From: an uncultured Bacteroidales bacterium
Lineage (GTDB): Bacteria; Bacteroidota; Bacteroidia; Bacteroidales; Bacteroidaceae
Assembly (NCBI GenBank): GCA_902801485.1
Contig: CADCIP010000048.1
Coordinates: forward strand, 1 to 42,839
Direction: 5' to 3'
Length of the DNA stretch: 42,839 nt
The notes under the pieces were generated by a model that was not told the origin of the DNA, searched no databases, and saw only the letters and a program-made list of their open reading frames with translations. A program made the translations under genes and the position numbers. Below, in pieces: positions 1 to 13,334 of this stretch. Within the stretch, counting starts at the first letter, position 1. The number at the start of each line of letters is the position of its first letter.

Positions 1-65
1 GTTTAATTTTTATTCCCGAGATGCCGCCTATCTTCGAGACGAAGTTTCAAAGATAGAAAGAAAGT

Positions 66-165
66 TGAAAGTTGAGGCTTCGCCTCGAGCCTGCTCACGC
101 TCGGCAATACTCAAGCGAGCTTGGACATTGCTCTCGCTTAATCGCAGCCTTGAACATTTTTCTGT
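66..165 (+). repeat. left arm of ~100-bp inverted repeat around HU/smalltalk cassette
   Basis: This stretch reappears, reverse-complemented and diverged, at about 1641-1740. The two arms share a 23-nt exact block (136-158 against 1644-1666) plus shorter blocks such as CGAGCCTGCT and CGCTCGG in the same order. It contains small hairpins (GAGGCTTCGCCTC). The open frames that cross it are low-complexity and resemble no protein I know, so I treat it as non-coding repeat DNA. Confidence 0.7.
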
Positions 166-279
166 AACTTCTGAAAATAGTGCCGGGCGCGCACAGTCAA
201 CCTTATTAGGGGAAAGCGTCAACTATTTCAGGCTTAGGAGTCAACATTGTCAGTATGGACACAGCCTAATTGCTATCGG

Positions 280-306
280 TTTCAGATTTCAGATTTCAGA
301 TTTCAG
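280..306 (+). repeat. 7-bp tandem repeat, TTTCAGA, about 4 units
   Basis: Three perfect TTTCAGA units are followed by a partial fourth. The inverted form, CTGAAAT three times, lies at 409-429, so the two sets can pair across the intervening AT-rich palindrome. Confidence 0.85.
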
Positions 307-332
307 TTACGCCAAAGAACATGAATTCAGAG

Positions 333-383
333 TTATTATTATATTATATTATATTAAATATATATAATATAATATAATAATAA
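333..383. repeat. AT-only perfect inverted repeat (20-bp arms)
   Basis: Arms 333-352 and 364-383 are exact reverse complements made only of A and T, with an 11-nt loop. It sits between the two oppositely oriented heptamer arrays (280-306 and 409-429), giving a nested cruciform-like structure. It has no GC stem, so it is a poor intrinsic terminator. Confidence 0.8.
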
Positions 384-408
384 AAGTTTCACTAACTCAA
401 AATCCTTA

Positions 409-429
409 CTGAAATCTGAAATCTGAAAT
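409..429 (+). repeat. 7-bp tandem repeat, CTGAAAT, 3 units
   Basis: Three exact CTGAAAT units, the reverse complement of the TTTCAGA array at 280-306. Confidence 0.85.
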
Positions 430-478
430 AATTGAAATCAGCACTTTCAAAAAAATTAGAAAATAATCCCTAAAATAT

Positions 479-510
479 TTTGTCATTCTAAAAAATTGTT
501 GTACCTTTGC
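479..510 (+). promoter_or_regulatory. Bacteroidetes promoter for the HU-like gene
   Basis: TTTG at 479-482 and TACCTTTGC at 502-510 are separated by 19 nt, matching the Bacteroidetes -33/-7 consensus. It implies a leader of nearly 200 nt before the ATG at 708. Confidence 0.75.
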
Positions 511-540
511 AGTGTCAAAAGAAAGGGGTGAAAAATTACT

Positions 541-608
541 CCCACACGAGGCGGTAAAAATTCCCACGTGCACTAAAGAGTTTTGCCCCACGTAGCAGTA
601 AAAATCCC
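541..608 (+). repeat. leader with ~22-bp degenerate tandem repeat
   Basis: Three units starting with CCCAC(A/G)(C/T)G at 541, 563 and 587 have a period of 22-24 bp. Two of them contain GGCGGTAAAA (550-559) or AGCAGTAAAA (594-603). The same motif returns as an inverted pair at 42511-42536. It lies in the predicted 5' leader of the HU-like gene, so it may be an operator or RNA element; that role is inference. Confidence 0.55.
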
Positions 609-653
609 AATCGAATGACAGAGAGAAATAACATTACAAATTAACCAACTAAA

Positions 654-674
654 ATTAACAATTAACAATTAACC
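654..674 (+). repeat. 7-bp tandem repeat, ATTAACA/C, 3 units
   Basis: ATTAACA, ATTAACA, ATTAACC in register, about 34 nt before the ATG at 708. Confidence 0.75.
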
Positions 675-707
675 AACAAATTTATTAACCATTAAATCTA
701 CAAAACT

Positions 708-1266
708 ATGTTGAAAGTAAAAGCAAACGAGAAACTACAGAAGATTGGCAGCTTTGCCGGTACTTACCGCTACATCATGGATCAAGGAGGCTGCTCTCCG
801 CAGCGGCATCAGCAAGGGTGTAATGCAGGCGGCATGGGATGCAGCAGGCGAAGTAATCAAGGCTTGGGCTACCGAAGGTCACAGCGTAGCCATCCCCGGA
901 CTGGGTAGCATGCGATTCGGTCTCCGCGCCAAGAGTGTAGCCAACGTGAACGAGGTAAAGGCGGGCCTTATCCGCAGTCGCCGCATCATCTTCACGCCCA
1001 CTACCGACCTGAAGGAGGAACTGGCTGACACTGCCATCCAGATTACCTGCTACGACCGCAACGGCAACGAGGTAAAGCGCGTAACGAGTGCCGACGAGGG
1101 TATCGTTGAAGATAACGATAACGTCAACGATAACGTCAACAATGGTGGCAACGGGAACGATAACGATAACGGGAACGATAACGTTAACCCTAACCCTAAC
1201 GAGGGTGGCGGCGGCAACGGAGGCGGCGACAACGGTGGCAACGAGCCAGGAGAGGATGAAGACTAG
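708..1266 (+). pseudogene. HU-family DNA-binding protein with internal deletion/frameshift
   Basis: Two frames together make an HU-like (HU-HIG type) nucleoid protein of the kind common in Prevotella and Bacteroides. The N-terminus, MLKVKANEKLQKIG, starts at the ATG at 708. The rest (IKEAALRSGISKGVMQAAWD, then the IPGLGSMRFG DNA-binding arm) continues in another frame from about 781. Family members, as I recall them, have roughly 13 more residues between these parts, so a deletion of a length not divisible by three probably occurred at about 779-781. The downstream frame could start at the TTG at 745 (173 residues) but would lack the family N-terminus. The C-terminal tail from about 1111 is Asn/Asp/Gly-rich and built from 6-bp DNA repeats. 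A terminator and a smalltalk gene follow. An assembly error at the junction is possible. Confidence 0.65.
1111..1200 (+). repeat. 6-bp repeat tract coding the acidic HU tail
   Basis: GATAAC, GTCAAC, GTTAAC and CCTAAC hexamers encode alternating Asn with Asp, Val, Gly or Pro. 1113-1142 matches 13279-13308 exactly over 30 nt, and related hexamers fill 42166-42256 and 42634-42701. The 6-bp period keeps the reading frame. Confidence 0.85.
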
Positions 1267-1269
1267 TGA

Positions 1270-1294
1270 AGAGCGGGCCTTCGGGCCCCTCTTT
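1270..1294 (+). terminator. intrinsic terminator after HU-like gene
   Basis: A GC-rich stem (GAG-C-GGGCC, TTC loop, GGCCC-CTC) is followed by TTT. It begins four nt after the stop codon at 1264-1266. Its first 19 nt are identical to the hairpin after the smalltalk gene. Confidence 0.75.
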
Positions 1295-1367
1295 AGAGTT
1301 TAGAGTTGATAGTTTAGAGTTTAGAGTCAGTTTAGAGGTTTAAGAGATTAGAGATTAGGGATTAGAG
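1292..1367 (+). repeat. 7-bp tandem repeats TTTAGAG and ATTAGAG
   Basis: Five units in register at 1292-1326 (four TTTAGAG, one TTGATAG), another at 1331-1337, then ATTAGAG, ATTAGGG, ATTAGAG at 1347-1367. Non-coding. Confidence 0.85.
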
Positions 1368-1428
1368 TCTCGCTGAGGCGATAACGGGAACATTCGTCCT
1401 TTAACTTCAAGTCCTCAGAACCTTGGCT

Positions 1429-1446
1429 CCCTCTCCTTGGAGAGGG
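1429..1446 (+). repeat. GC-rich hairpin ahead of smalltalk gene
   Basis: CCCTCTCCTTGGAGAGGG forms an 8-bp stem with a 2-nt loop about 21 nt upstream of the ATG at 1468. A similar CTCCC/GGGAG element is embedded in the deiminase coding sequence at 3462-3496. Confidence 0.6.
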
Positions 1447-1467
1447 CGGGGGGAGAGGCTCCTAATT

Positions 1468-1563
1468 ATGAAAAAAGAAACTTGGAAATTTATCATTCAG
1501 ACGATAGTAGCTATTCTGACTGCTATTCTGACCAGTCTGGGCGTCACCAGCTGCATGAACTAA
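1468..1563 (+). CDS. smalltalk protein (31-residue membrane micro-protein)
   Basis: This short frame encodes 31 residues beginning MKKETWKFIIQTIVAI and ending in GVTSCMN. I recognise it as the family annotated 'smalltalk protein' in Bacteroidetes genomes, whose function is unknown. The sequence shows a charged N-terminus, one hydrophobic segment (about residues 8-27) and a cysteine near the end, which suggests a small membrane-anchored or lipid-modified peptide. It is typically found just downstream of an HU-like gene, as here. It has its own terminator hairpin directly after the stop. A GGAGAGG stretch lies 11-17 nt upstream, but whether it acts as a ribosome site is uncertain. Confidence 0.85.
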   Translation: MKKETWKFIIQTIVAILTAILTSLGVTSCMN

Positions 1564-1590
1564 GAGCGGGCCTTCGGGCCCGACTCTTAA
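1563..1590 (+). terminator. intrinsic terminator after smalltalk gene
   Basis: GAGCGGGCC, TTC loop, GGGCCCGACTC, then TTAA. The 19-nt block at 1563-1581 is identical to 1270-1288, so both genes of the pair end with copies of the same hairpin. Confidence 0.75.
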
Positions 1591-1633
1591 CGAAAGACGA
1601 AAGACGAAAACTTTAATCGGTTAGCGGTTAGCG
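1591..1633 (+). repeat. two 7-bp repeat arrays, CGAAAGA and CGGTTAG
   Basis: CGAAAGA, CGAAAGA, CGAAAAC at 1591-1611, then CGGTTAG twice at 1618-1631 plus a partial unit. The sequence differs from the other arrays but the 7-bp period is the same. Confidence 0.8.
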
Positions 1634-1640
1634 TATAATG

Positions 1641-1740
1641 CTCAATGTTCAAGGCTGCGATTAAGCAAGAGGAGAGCGATGCTCGCATCAGCTATCCCGA
1701 GCGAAAGCAGGCTCGAAACGAAGTTTCAATGTTCAATTAA
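1641..1740 (-). repeat. right arm of ~100-bp inverted repeat
   Basis: Reverse complement of 66-165 with divergence. The 23-nt exact core lies at 1644-1666. Together the arms enclose the HU/smalltalk pair. Confidence 0.7.
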
Positions 1741-1794
1741 TAACGTAAGCGGATTTGAGATAAATCGAAAAAACATCAAAAAAGAGTGTAATGA

Positions 1795-1827
1795 TTTAAC
1801 CATTTCGAATAAATCTTGTATCTTTGC
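1795..1827 (+). promoter_or_regulatory. promoter for serine hydrolase
   Basis: TATCTTTGC at 1819-1827 matches the -7 element. TTTA at 1795-1798 sits at the right distance for a -33 box with one mismatch. The start codon is 18 nt further on. Confidence 0.65.
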
Positions 1828-1845
1828 AAGAAAATATTGTAATTT

Positions 1846-3171
1846 ATGAAAAGAATCTTTCGTTATGCCACCATCGCATTCCTACTTGTTATTCTTGGCG
1901 GATGTATTTACCTGAACAGTCTGATGCCCATCATAACAGGCTATGCTGCGAAGAATCTGGCATCAGCAGTGTTCGTTTCTGGTCGCGAGGCAAAAGATGT
2001 TGAAGCACTCGACCTGAACTTTTCTTTTATAAGCCTCACAAGCAACACGGTTGACTACGAGAACAAGACTGTCACCAGCCGATTCCTTTGGGGAAAATCA
2101 ACAGCAGCCTTCCGCGAGGGCTATGGCGTGACATTATTACGCGGCATTTCTGCTGATCAGCTTAGGGAACAACACTTCCCATTAGATGAGCCATGCGAGA
2201 CTAAGGCGGGACAAGGCTTCATCCCTGTGGGCGACTCCACTATCACAGAAAACCTTGCCCCTATAGCGAGGGCCTTTGTCGAAGAACGTGCCTATCACGG
2301 GCATCCCTTTGCCTTTGTTGTGCTGCACAAAGGCAGTGTGGTAGCGGAACGCTATGACAAAGGTATCGGTCCTGACACAAAACTCCTCAGTTGGAGTATG
2401 GCGAAGAGCTTTGCAAATGCACTCGTCGGCATTATGGTAAAAGACAGCATTCTTGATATTCATGCTCCGATGGACATTCCTGAGTGGCAGAGTGACGGAC
2501 GCAAAGCCATCACCCTCCACGACCTGATGCAGATGCAGAGCGGACTGGAATGGAACGAGAACTACGGCGCTCGTTCTGACGTCAACATCATGCTCCACTG
2601 CGAACGCGACATGGGCCTTTTCGCCCTCTCGAAGCCTCTTGAACACGAGCCCGGCACCTACTGGCAATACTCCAGCGGCAGCACAAACATCCTGATGCGC
2701 TACCTACGCAGCCGCTTTTCTTCGGACGAGGAATTCCTCCGTTATATGCACACGCGGCTCTTTGTTCCTCTCGACATCCATGGTGCCGTTTTCGAGCAGG
2801 ACATGAGCGGAACACCTGTAGCCTCGTCGTACCTCTATGCAACGGCAAGAGATTTCGCACGCTTCGGACAAATGTACCTTGACGATGGTTGCGTTGCCGG
2901 TGAGCGAATCCTGCCCGAAGGATGGGTGGACTATACGCGTACACCGGCTGCCAACAGCGGAAATCGTTATGGTGCATACTTCTGGCTAAACGGGAATGGC
3001 AAGTTCCCCGATGTTCCCAAGGATATGTACTATCCGGACGGCCACGACGGGCAGGATATCTTCATCTTCCCATCTCAGCAGATTGTTGTCGTCATACTGG
3101 GCTACTCGCCAAAGCCAGACAACCTTATAGACTTCAATGCTCTTTTGAGAGACATTCTAAGCCAGATATAG
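1846..3171 (+). CDS. beta-lactamase-fold serine hydrolase, putative lipoprotein
   Basis: 441 residues of the class C beta-lactamase/penicillin-binding-protein-like family, which includes esterases, D-aminopeptidases and carboxypeptidases. The N-terminus has a hydrophobic segment ending in LGGC (Cys20), a plausible lipobox. Catalytic motifs are visible: S-M-A-K at 184-187 (SxxK), YSSGSTN from Tyr275 (the Y-x-N/S region) and HDG at 400-402 in place of KTG. The Ser and Lys needed for acylation are present. Substrate cannot be told from sequence, and true beta-lactamase activity is unlikely on family grounds. It is a single gene with its own promoter, convergent with the deiminase gene. The 159-nt gap between them (3172-3330) shows nothing obvious. 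Confidence 0.85.
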   Translation: MKRIFRYATIAFLLVILGGCIYLNSLMPIITGYAAKNLASAVFVSGREAKDVEALDLNFSFISLTSNTVDYENKTVTSRFLWGKSTAAFREGYGVTLLRGISADQLREQHFPLDEPCETKAGQGFIPVGDSTITENLAPIARAFVEERAYHGHPFAFVVLHKGSVVAERYDKGIGPDTKLLSWSMAKSFANALVGIMVKDSILDIHAPMDIPEWQSDGRKAITLHDLMQMQSGLEWNENYGARSDVNIMLHCERDMGLFALSKPLEHEPGTYWQYSSGSTNILMRYLRSRFSSDEEFLRYMHTRLFVPLDIHGAVFEQDMSGTPVASSYLYATARDFARFGQMYLDDGCVAGERILPEGWVDYTRTPAANSGNRYGAYFWLNGNGKFPDVPKDMYYPDGHDGQDIFIFPSQQIVVVILGYSPKPDNLIDFNALLRDILSQI

Positions 3172-3330
3172 CTGGGACGCACGCGGGCCAGACACAGCAG
3201 CAGCCTACCTTTCTCTGTATTGGCCGAGGGAGTTTCGCGCCTGCTATGCGAAGGCGGCACCTTTACCGTCTGTATCCCTCCTGAGGTGCTGAGTGACTTT
3301 AATGCCGAATGCTTTCTGGCGGGATTCTGG

Positions 3331-5391
3331 TTAAGGGATAACTTTCATAATCACCTTCTTTCCATTAACAATATTGATTCCCTTCTGCAGCTTCTGGAGT
3401 CGCTGACCACTCAGGTTGTAGATGACCTTTTCGTTTTGGTTTTCGTTTTGGTTGGGATTACTTCCCTCCCCCTCGGGGGAGATGGAGAGGGGGCCCTCTT
3501 CTTCGCTCGTATCTTCTGTTACCCAGTTGCTTCCAAAGGCGAAAGTGATTGCTTCCTTAGGCATGGGCCGCGTGTCGAAGTCAAACATATCAGCATCGTA
3601 GGGGGTGTCGGCCGTTGGCGTGAAGGTAAAGTAACCGCCTTGACTTGCCGTGAATGGTTTGGTAATCGTCTTGCCGTTAACGGAAGTTGCCATGAAATAA
3701 TAATCTACAGACTCCCCAACCTTAAAGGAACCGGCAGGAATACTTGTGTACCAGCGGTTACCGTTGGCCGTAAGGTTTGTGTGTTGCCACTCGCCGCCAT
3801 TTGTGCGGAGCATCAACGCAGCATTCTCAATGCCACTCTTATTGGTGATGATGGCACTAAAGGGTACAGCCGTCAGTTCACCCAGATTCACGTCTCCGTG
3901 GATATTCTTGTGCAGGATGCGAATGGGATTGTCTGCAGGAATCTGTTTTGTGACACAATGAATGGCACCACCTAAGCCGTCAAACCCACGTATGTCGATA
4001 CAATAGATGGTGTAACCCGGGTAGGCCCGTTTGACTGCCTCGATATTAGCACGGTCCCAGTCCGCTGACGGCATGCCGTCTTTTCCGACCTTTGAAAAGC
4101 AGGGCTGGAGGATCAGATTGTTGACAAACACGTGGTTGGCATAGGTGCGTGAGTACGTTTGGTTATACTGCTCTTGGTCTGTAAAAGGCTTACCAGCGTC
4201 ATTGGAAGGAAATGGTAGCTGCGACATTGTGTAATAGTTTCGTCCGAATATGCTTTTCTGTTCGCCGAGATACGCGATATTCTTCTCTTCTGTTTTATAA
4301 TCATCCCAATTACTATACCGTTCCGGCATTATGGAGAAAGCAAAACCGTTCTCGTTCCAAGCGTCAGCATAGAGATCAACATGCCCTGTACCTCCATCGT
4401 ACCAGAATTGTGGAACGATGTGGGTGGCACGCTGCCCCACCATCTCATTCAAGGCCTGATACACCTCTGTCTTGGATAGTGCCGACTTGTACCTATGGTG
4501 TACTGTGCTGTAGTCTTCTCCGTCCCACTCAATGGGGCCTTCAGTATCGTTGTTGATGTTGTAAACAGTCTCAGAAGTAACGAGATTGCCTGCCCCGTCA
4601 ACCAGACAGTTACCACCTTCCCATACGAAATCCGTGATGTAATTGGGAATGCCCGTCTGTTTGTGAATCAACGATGGAACCTGATCATCGAGAGCACGGT
4701 CGTAGCGCCGGTAGTAGAAGTCGAGCATGGCCAGGTTGTCCTCGTCGCCATAATAAAAGCAGATGGGTCCGCAATCACGATACCATATAGAGTTCCCCTC
4801 TTCAAGTAAGAAACGCAGATTGTCGTGGCGGAGCCCCATGCGTTCGAGCGTTTGGTGCACAACGGTCGTGTCGCTTGGTTCCTTAACACGCACCCATGCT
4901 TCTGCACCACCCTTTTGGATTCCGTCCATCAGGTAAAAGAACACCTTTCCATAGTTTGTCTCGGTGTCTATCGATGAGATATATGGTCCCGCTCCTTCAA
5001 TCTTATAATCACCATTTTTTTGCTTATGATAGTAGTCGGCCCAACCTTTCACCACAGGTTCTGCGTACCAATTGTAATCACCCTCATGCCCAGGTACTTT
5101 ATGTTCATAATAAACGGTAAGGACAATGGCCTTTACCTCTTCCCATTCACCAGGGAACCACACACGCTCGTTGAATGTCGTCTGCTTGGCTGCTTTCCTC
5201 TGCGCCTGACTGGTTGTAGCTGGCATTGTGGGTATCTGTCGCAAAGGATATTCGCCAGCGTAGGCACGCTGATGGAATGTCCTGAATATGCTGTGTTTCT
5301 CCAATATTTGCTCATTGGAATACTGTGCATGAGCCACCGTGATAAACAAGAGAGAGCTCAACAGGAAAAGAGATGTTTTAAAAAGTTTCAT
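3331..5391 (-). CDS. secreted agmatine deiminase/peptidylarginine deiminase family protein
   Basis: 686 residues from the ATG at 5391, chosen because it gives a clean signal peptide ([20 protein letters not shown], then HAQ). A longer frame to 5463 exists but its extra residues cover the promoter. Guanidino-hydrolase motifs are intact: WYRDCGP (Asp206), EGGN (259-261 region), GGTGHVDL (His337, Asp339) and GGAIHC (Cys479, the expected nucleophile). Relatives hydrolyse agmatine or peptidyl-arginine; a secreted form suggests a peptide or extracellular substrate, which is inference. A beta-sandwich-like segment follows at about 490-620. The tail has a low-complexity linker ([12 protein letters not shown]) and an [10 protein letters not shown]...[10 protein letters not shown] ending typical of Prevotella secreted proteins. 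The linker is encoded by 6-bp repeats and a GC-rich hairpin of intergenic type. Confidence 0.85.
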   Translation of the reverse strand: MKLFKTSLFLLSSLLFITVAHAQYSNEQILEKHSIFRTFHQRAYAGEYPLRQIPTMPATTSQAQRKAAKQTTFNERVWFPGEWEEVKAIVLTVYYEHKVPGHEGDYNWYAEPVVKGWADYYHKQKNGDYKIEGAGPYISSIDTETNYGKVFFYLMDGIQKGGAEAWVRVKEPSDTTVVHQTLERMGLRHDNLRFLLEEGNSIWYRDCGPICFYYGDEDNLAMLDFYYRRYDRALDDQVPSLIHKQTGIPNYITDFVWEGGNCLVDGAGNLVTSETVYNINNDTEGPIEWDGEDYSTVHHRYKSALSKTEVYQALNEMVGQRATHIVPQFWYDGGTGHVDLYADAWNENGFAFSIMPERYSNWDDYKTEEKNIAYLGEQKSIFGRNYYTMSQLPFPSNDAGKPFTDQEQYNQTYSRTYANHVFVNNLILQPCFSKVGKDGMPSADWDRANIEAVKRAYPGYTIYCIDIRGFDGLGGAIHCVTKQIPADNPIRILHKNIHGDVNLGELTAVPFSAIITNKSGIENAALMLRTNGGEWQHTNLTANGNRWYTSIPAGSFKVGESVDYYFMATSVNGKTITKPFTASQGGYFTFTPTADTPYDADMFDFDTRPMPKEAITFAFGSNWVTEDTSEEEGPLSISPEGEGSNPNQNENQNEKVIYNLSGQRLQKLQKGINIVNGKKVIMKVIP
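3429..3496. repeat. 6-bp repeat plus GC-rich hairpin inside coding linker
   Basis: TTTTCG/TTTTGG hexamers at about 3429-3453 encode the Asn/Gln/Glu linker of the deiminase on the minus strand. Next to them, CTCCCCCTCGGGGGAG forms a perfect hairpin within a CCCTC/GAGGG tract that resembles the intergenic element at 1425-1461. Confidence 0.6.
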
Positions 5392-5423
5392 ACCATTATT
5401 CTCATCGTGTTGTTTGCTTGTCT

Positions 5424-5432
5424 GCAAATGTA
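5424..5432 (-). promoter_or_regulatory. -7 element for the deiminase gene
   Basis: On the minus strand this reads TACATTTGC, fitting TAnnTTTG, about 32 nt before the chosen start. A good -33 TTTG is not seen. Confidence 0.55.
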
Positions 5433-5456
5433 CGAAAAAAAAAGTTGAAAGTTTAA

Positions 5457-5484
5457 TTTTCAATTATCAATTTTCAATTTTCAA
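5457..5484 (+). repeat. 7-bp tandem repeat, TTTTCAA, 4 units
   Basis: TTTTCAA, TTATCAA, TTTTCAA, TTTTCAA in register, between the two divergent promoters and about where the pflB -33 region should be. Changes in copy number would alter promoter spacing (inference). Confidence 0.85.
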
Positions 5485-5494
5485 CTTTTTTTTG

Positions 5495-5503
5495 TACCTT
5501 TGC
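5495..5503 (+). promoter_or_regulatory. -7 element for pflBA
   Basis: TACCTTTGC, an exact TAnnTTTGC match. It gives a leader of about 65 nt before the pflB ATG. The expected -33 region falls in the TTTTCAA array and has no clear TTTG. Confidence 0.65.
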
Positions 5504-5575
5504 AGGCGATTTAAGAGAGAGATTTTTTTTTCAAGGGTAACAATACATTATTTAATAGACATAAAATTTTCAGCT

Positions 5576-7816
5576 ATGAAGTTAGAGAATTTACAAACCG
5601 ACTTCCAAGGTACATCATGGAAGCATGAAATTGATGTACGTGACTTTATTCAGCACAACTACGAGCCATACGATGGTGACGAGTCATTCCTCCAGGGGCC
5701 CAGCGAAAAGACCAAGAAGCTCTGGGATAAACTGACAGAGATGTTTAAGGTGGAACGTGAGAAAGGTGTTTATGATGCCGAAACCGTGATTCCCCAGAGC
5801 ATAGATGCTTATGGTGCCGGATATATTGATAAGGAAAGCGAAGTGATTGTAGGCCTGCAGACTGATGCTCCCCTGAAACGTGGTATTTTCCCGCGTGGTG
5901 GTATTCGCATGGTGGAGGCTGCATTGAAGGCTTACGGCTACGAACTGGACCCTTTAACCAAGAAAATCTACACCAAGTATCGCAAGACGCACAACGAAGG
6001 TGTTTTCTCGGCATACAACGATGACATCAAGGCGGCACGTCATGCCCATATCATTACTGGTTTGCCCGATGCTTACGGTCGTGGGCGTATCATTGGCGAC
6101 TACCGTCGTATAGCCCTGTATGGCACTACCAACCTGATTGAGGAGAAGAAGCGTTTCCATAAACGTATCGACATAAACGAGTTCACCGAAGAAATTGTAC
6201 GTTGCCGTGAGGAGATTACCGACCAGATTAATGCCCTGAAGGATTTTGAACGTATGTGTGCCAACTATGGTTTTGATGTGACCAAGCCTGCCACCAATGC
6301 TCGCGAGGCTATTCAGTGGACCTATTTCGGTTATCTGGGTGCCGTGAAGGATCAGGATGGTGCAGCTATGAGCTTCGGCCGCGTAAGTGCCTTCTTGGAT
6401 ATCTTTATCCAGCGTGACCTGAAGAAGGGTCTTATCACAGAGGCAGAAGCGCAGGAGATGATTGACCAGCTGGTAATGAAGCTGCGAATTGTACGCTTCC
6501 TTCGTACACCAGAATATAACGATCTCTTCAGCGGCGACCCTATTTGGGCAACTACCAGTGTAGGAGGTATGGGAGTTGACGGACGCAACATGGTCACCAA
6601 GACAGACTTCCGTCTGCTCCATACCTTATATAATATGGGTCCCTCACCTGAACCTAACCTGACCGTGCTGTGGAGCAGCCGTCTTCCTGAGCCCTGGAAG
6701 AAATTCTGTGCCAAGGTATCAATGGACACCAGTGCTATACAGTACGAGAACGACGACCTGATGCGTCCTGAGTTGGGCGACGACTATGGTATCGCATGCT
6801 GCGTAAGCCCTATGAAGATAGGTAAGCAGATGCAGTTCTTCGGTGCCCGTGCCAATTTGGCCAAGTGTATGCTGTATGCTATCAACGGCGGTCGTGATGA
6901 GATGTCGGGTGAACAGGTGGGCCCCCGTTTCAGTCCTATCACAAGTGATTACCTGACTTACGAGGAGTTCTGGCCCCGCTTCGACCAGATGATGAGTTGG
7001 TTGGCACGAACCTACGTAAATGCCCTGAAGATTATCCACTACATGCACGATAAGTATGATTACGAGGCATTCGAGATGGCGCTGCACGATGGCGATGTAC
7101 AACGCACACGTGCCACAGGTATTGCCGGTCTGTCGATCGTAACAGACTCTATCGCTGCCATGAAGAACTGTAAGGTTCGTATCATCCGCGACGAGACAGG
7201 ACTGGCAGTTGACTATAGGATTGAAGAGGGCGAGTATGTTCCCTTCGGTAACAACTACGACGAGACAGACCAGATTGCCGTTATGCTAACCGAGAAGTTC
7301 ATGGAGTACCTGCGTCAGCACCGTACCTATCGCGATGCTATTCCTACGCAGTCGTTGCTGACCATCACCTCGAATGTGGTATATGGACGTAACACGGGTG
7401 CTACTCCGGACGGCCGTAAGAAGAGTGTTCCTTTCGCCCCGGGTGCCAACCCTATGAATTCTCGTGACATGAAGGGTGCCGTAGCAGCGCTTGCCTCTGT
7501 GGCTAAGTTACCCTTTCACCACAGCAAGGACGGTATATCCTATACCTTCGCTATCAGTCCAAGTGCATTAGGTAAGGACCGCGAGACACAAAAGGAGAAT
7601 CTGATGAATCTGATGGACGGGTATTTTACCCCAGACGGTGGCCAGCACCTGAATGTGAATGTGTTCGATCGCGAGCTCCTCGTAGATGCAATGGAACATC
7701 CGGAGAAATACCCTCAGCTTACTATCCGTGTGAGCGGCTATGCAGTGAACTTTGTAAAGCTGACTCGCGAACAGCAGCTGGATGTCTTGAGTCGTACCAT
7801 TAACCATTGCATGTGA
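5576..7816 (+). CDS. pflB: formate C-acetyltransferase (pyruvate formate-lyase)
   Basis: 746 residues, close to the usual 750-760. The enzyme converts pyruvate and CoA to acetyl-CoA and formate in the cytoplasm, using a glycyl radical. The paired active-site cysteines are Cys408-Cys409 in [11 protein letters not shown]. The glycyl-radical loop RVSGYAVNF is near the C-terminus, with Gly721 carrying the radical. The ATG at 5576 was chosen because the family N-terminus ([20 protein letters not shown]) begins there and the longer frame would run through the promoter. It overlaps pflA, its activating enzyme, which indicates a two-gene operon for anaerobic mixed-acid fermentation. Confidence 0.97.
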   Translation: MKLENLQTDFQGTSWKHEIDVRDFIQHNYEPYDGDESFLQGPSEKTKKLWDKLTEMFKVEREKGVYDAETVIPQSIDAYGAGYIDKESEVIVGLQTDAPLKRGIFPRGGIRMVEAALKAYGYELDPLTKKIYTKYRKTHNEGVFSAYNDDIKAARHAHIITGLPDAYGRGRIIGDYRRIALYGTTNLIEEKKRFHKRIDINEFTEEIVRCREEITDQINALKDFERMCANYGFDVTKPATNAREAIQWTYFGYLGAVKDQDGAAMSFGRVSAFLDIFIQRDLKKGLITEAEAQEMIDQLVMKLRIVRFLRTPEYNDLFSGDPIWATTSVGGMGVDGRNMVTKTDFRLLHTLYNMGPSPEPNLTVLWSSRLPEPWKKFCAKVSMDTSAIQYENDDLMRPELGDDYGIACCVSPMKIGKQMQFFGARANLAKCMLYAINGGRDEMSGEQVGPRFSPITSDYLTYEEFWPRFDQMMSWLARTYVNALKIIHYMHDKYDYEAFEMALHDGDVQRTRATGIAGLSIVTDSIAAMKNCKVRIIRDETGLAVDYRIEEGEYVPFGNNYDETDQIAVMLTEKFMEYLRQHRTYRDAIPTQSLLTITSNVVYGRNTGATPDGRKKSVPFAPGANPMNSRDMKGAVAALASVAKLPFHHSKDGISYTFAISPSALGKDRETQKENLMNLMDGYFTPDGGQHLNVNVFDRELLVDAMEHPEKYPQLTIRVSGYAVNFVKLTREQQLDVLSRTINHCM

Positions 7817-8562
7817 CTGGACTCATCAACCAATTAGAATCCTTCGGGACCGTTGACGGACCTGGCATCCGATTTGTGGTATTCTTTCAGGGATGCCCGC
7901 TCAGATGCCAGTTCTGTCACAATCCCGATACTTGGTCGGCAGACCTTGGCAATGTGAAGAACAACGGCAAAGGGTCGGGTGAGTTTACGCCTGAGCAGTT
8001 GTTGGCCGAGGTGCTCCGATACAAGAACTACATCCGAACAGGCGGTGTTACTGCTACAGGCGGTGAGCCCCTTATGCAAGCCGAATTCCTATGTGAATTT
8101 TTCCGAATCTGTAAGGAAGAGGGCATACATACTTGCCTTGATACTTCGGGTGCCATCTTTAACGAGAGGACAAAGGCTGTTATGGACTATACTGATCTGG
8201 TGATGCTTGACCTGAAAACACTGGACGACAATCTGCATAAATCCTATACTGGTGCCACACGCGAGAACAACCATTGCTGGATGGAATACCTGCAGGAAAT
8301 AGGCAAACCCACATGGATCAGACATGTGGTGGTTCCAACCATAACAGATAACGAGGAGCGACTGCTGGCTGTTATCGATTATATCTCGCATTACAACTGC
8401 ATAGAACGTGTGGAGTTGCTGAGCTATCATATTATGGGCGAAGCAAAATACAAGAAGCTGAATATCCCCTACCCGCTGGAAGGAATTCCACCCTTACAGT
8501 CCGACCGACTGGAGGAAATCAGGGAGATGTTTCGCAAAAAGCTGAACATTAAGGTATTGTAG
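7813..8562 (+). CDS. pflA: pyruvate formate-lyase activating enzyme (radical SAM)
   Basis: About 249 residues. It uses S-adenosylmethionine and a 4Fe-4S cluster to make the glycyl radical on PflB. The cluster motif CPLRCQFC (C-x3-C-x2-C) follows the family opening [12 protein letters not shown], and TGGEPL is the usual GGE motif. There is no ATG at the right place. The GTG at 7813 overlaps the pflB stop as GTGA and is preferred; a TTG at 7807 in the same frame would add two residues. The overlap suggests translational coupling, so the activase is made with its substrate. Confidence 0.95.
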   Translation: MTGLINQLESFGTVDGPGIRFVVFFQGCPLRCQFCHNPDTWSADLGNVKNNGKGSGEFTPEQLLAEVLRYKNYIRTGGVTATGGEPLMQAEFLCEFFRICKEEGIHTCLDTSGAIFNERTKAVMDYTDLVMLDLKTLDDNLHKSYTGATRENNHCWMEYLQEIGKPTWIRHVVVPTITDNEERLLAVIDYISHYNCIERVELLSYHIMGEAKYKKLNIPYPLEGIPPLQSDRLEEIREMFRKKLNIKVL

Positions 8563-8645
8563 CGGTCTTATTGTAGCACAACAAGACAAAATAACAACAC
8601 TTTTTGTATGAGTATTGCCGAATATAATACAATTTGACATTATTT

Positions 8646-13278
<4,633 letters not shown>

Positions 13279-13281
<3 letters not shown>

Positions 13282-13308
13282 CGATAACGTCAACGATAAC
13301 GTCAACAA
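13279..13308 (+). repeat. 6-bp repeat, exact copy of part of the HU tail
   Basis: Thirty nt at the end of the GH2 gene and in the gap after it are identical to 1113-1142 in the HU-like coding tail. Here the sequence is almost entirely non-coding. Confidence 0.9.
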
Positions 13309-13334
13309 CAACTTGTCAACTAAATAAAAAAAAT

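Noticed and set aside
65-367. Open frames near the left end
   Set aside because: They run through the inverted-repeat arm, heptamers and the AT palindrome and show no protein-like composition.
1190-1200. Telomere-like CCCTAA repeats
   Set aside because: Only two units, part of the wider hexamer family; no sign of a linear replicon end.
2922-3284. Open frame overlapping the end of the serine hydrolase
   Set aside because: Shadow frame of the hydrolase running into the gap; no family resemblance.
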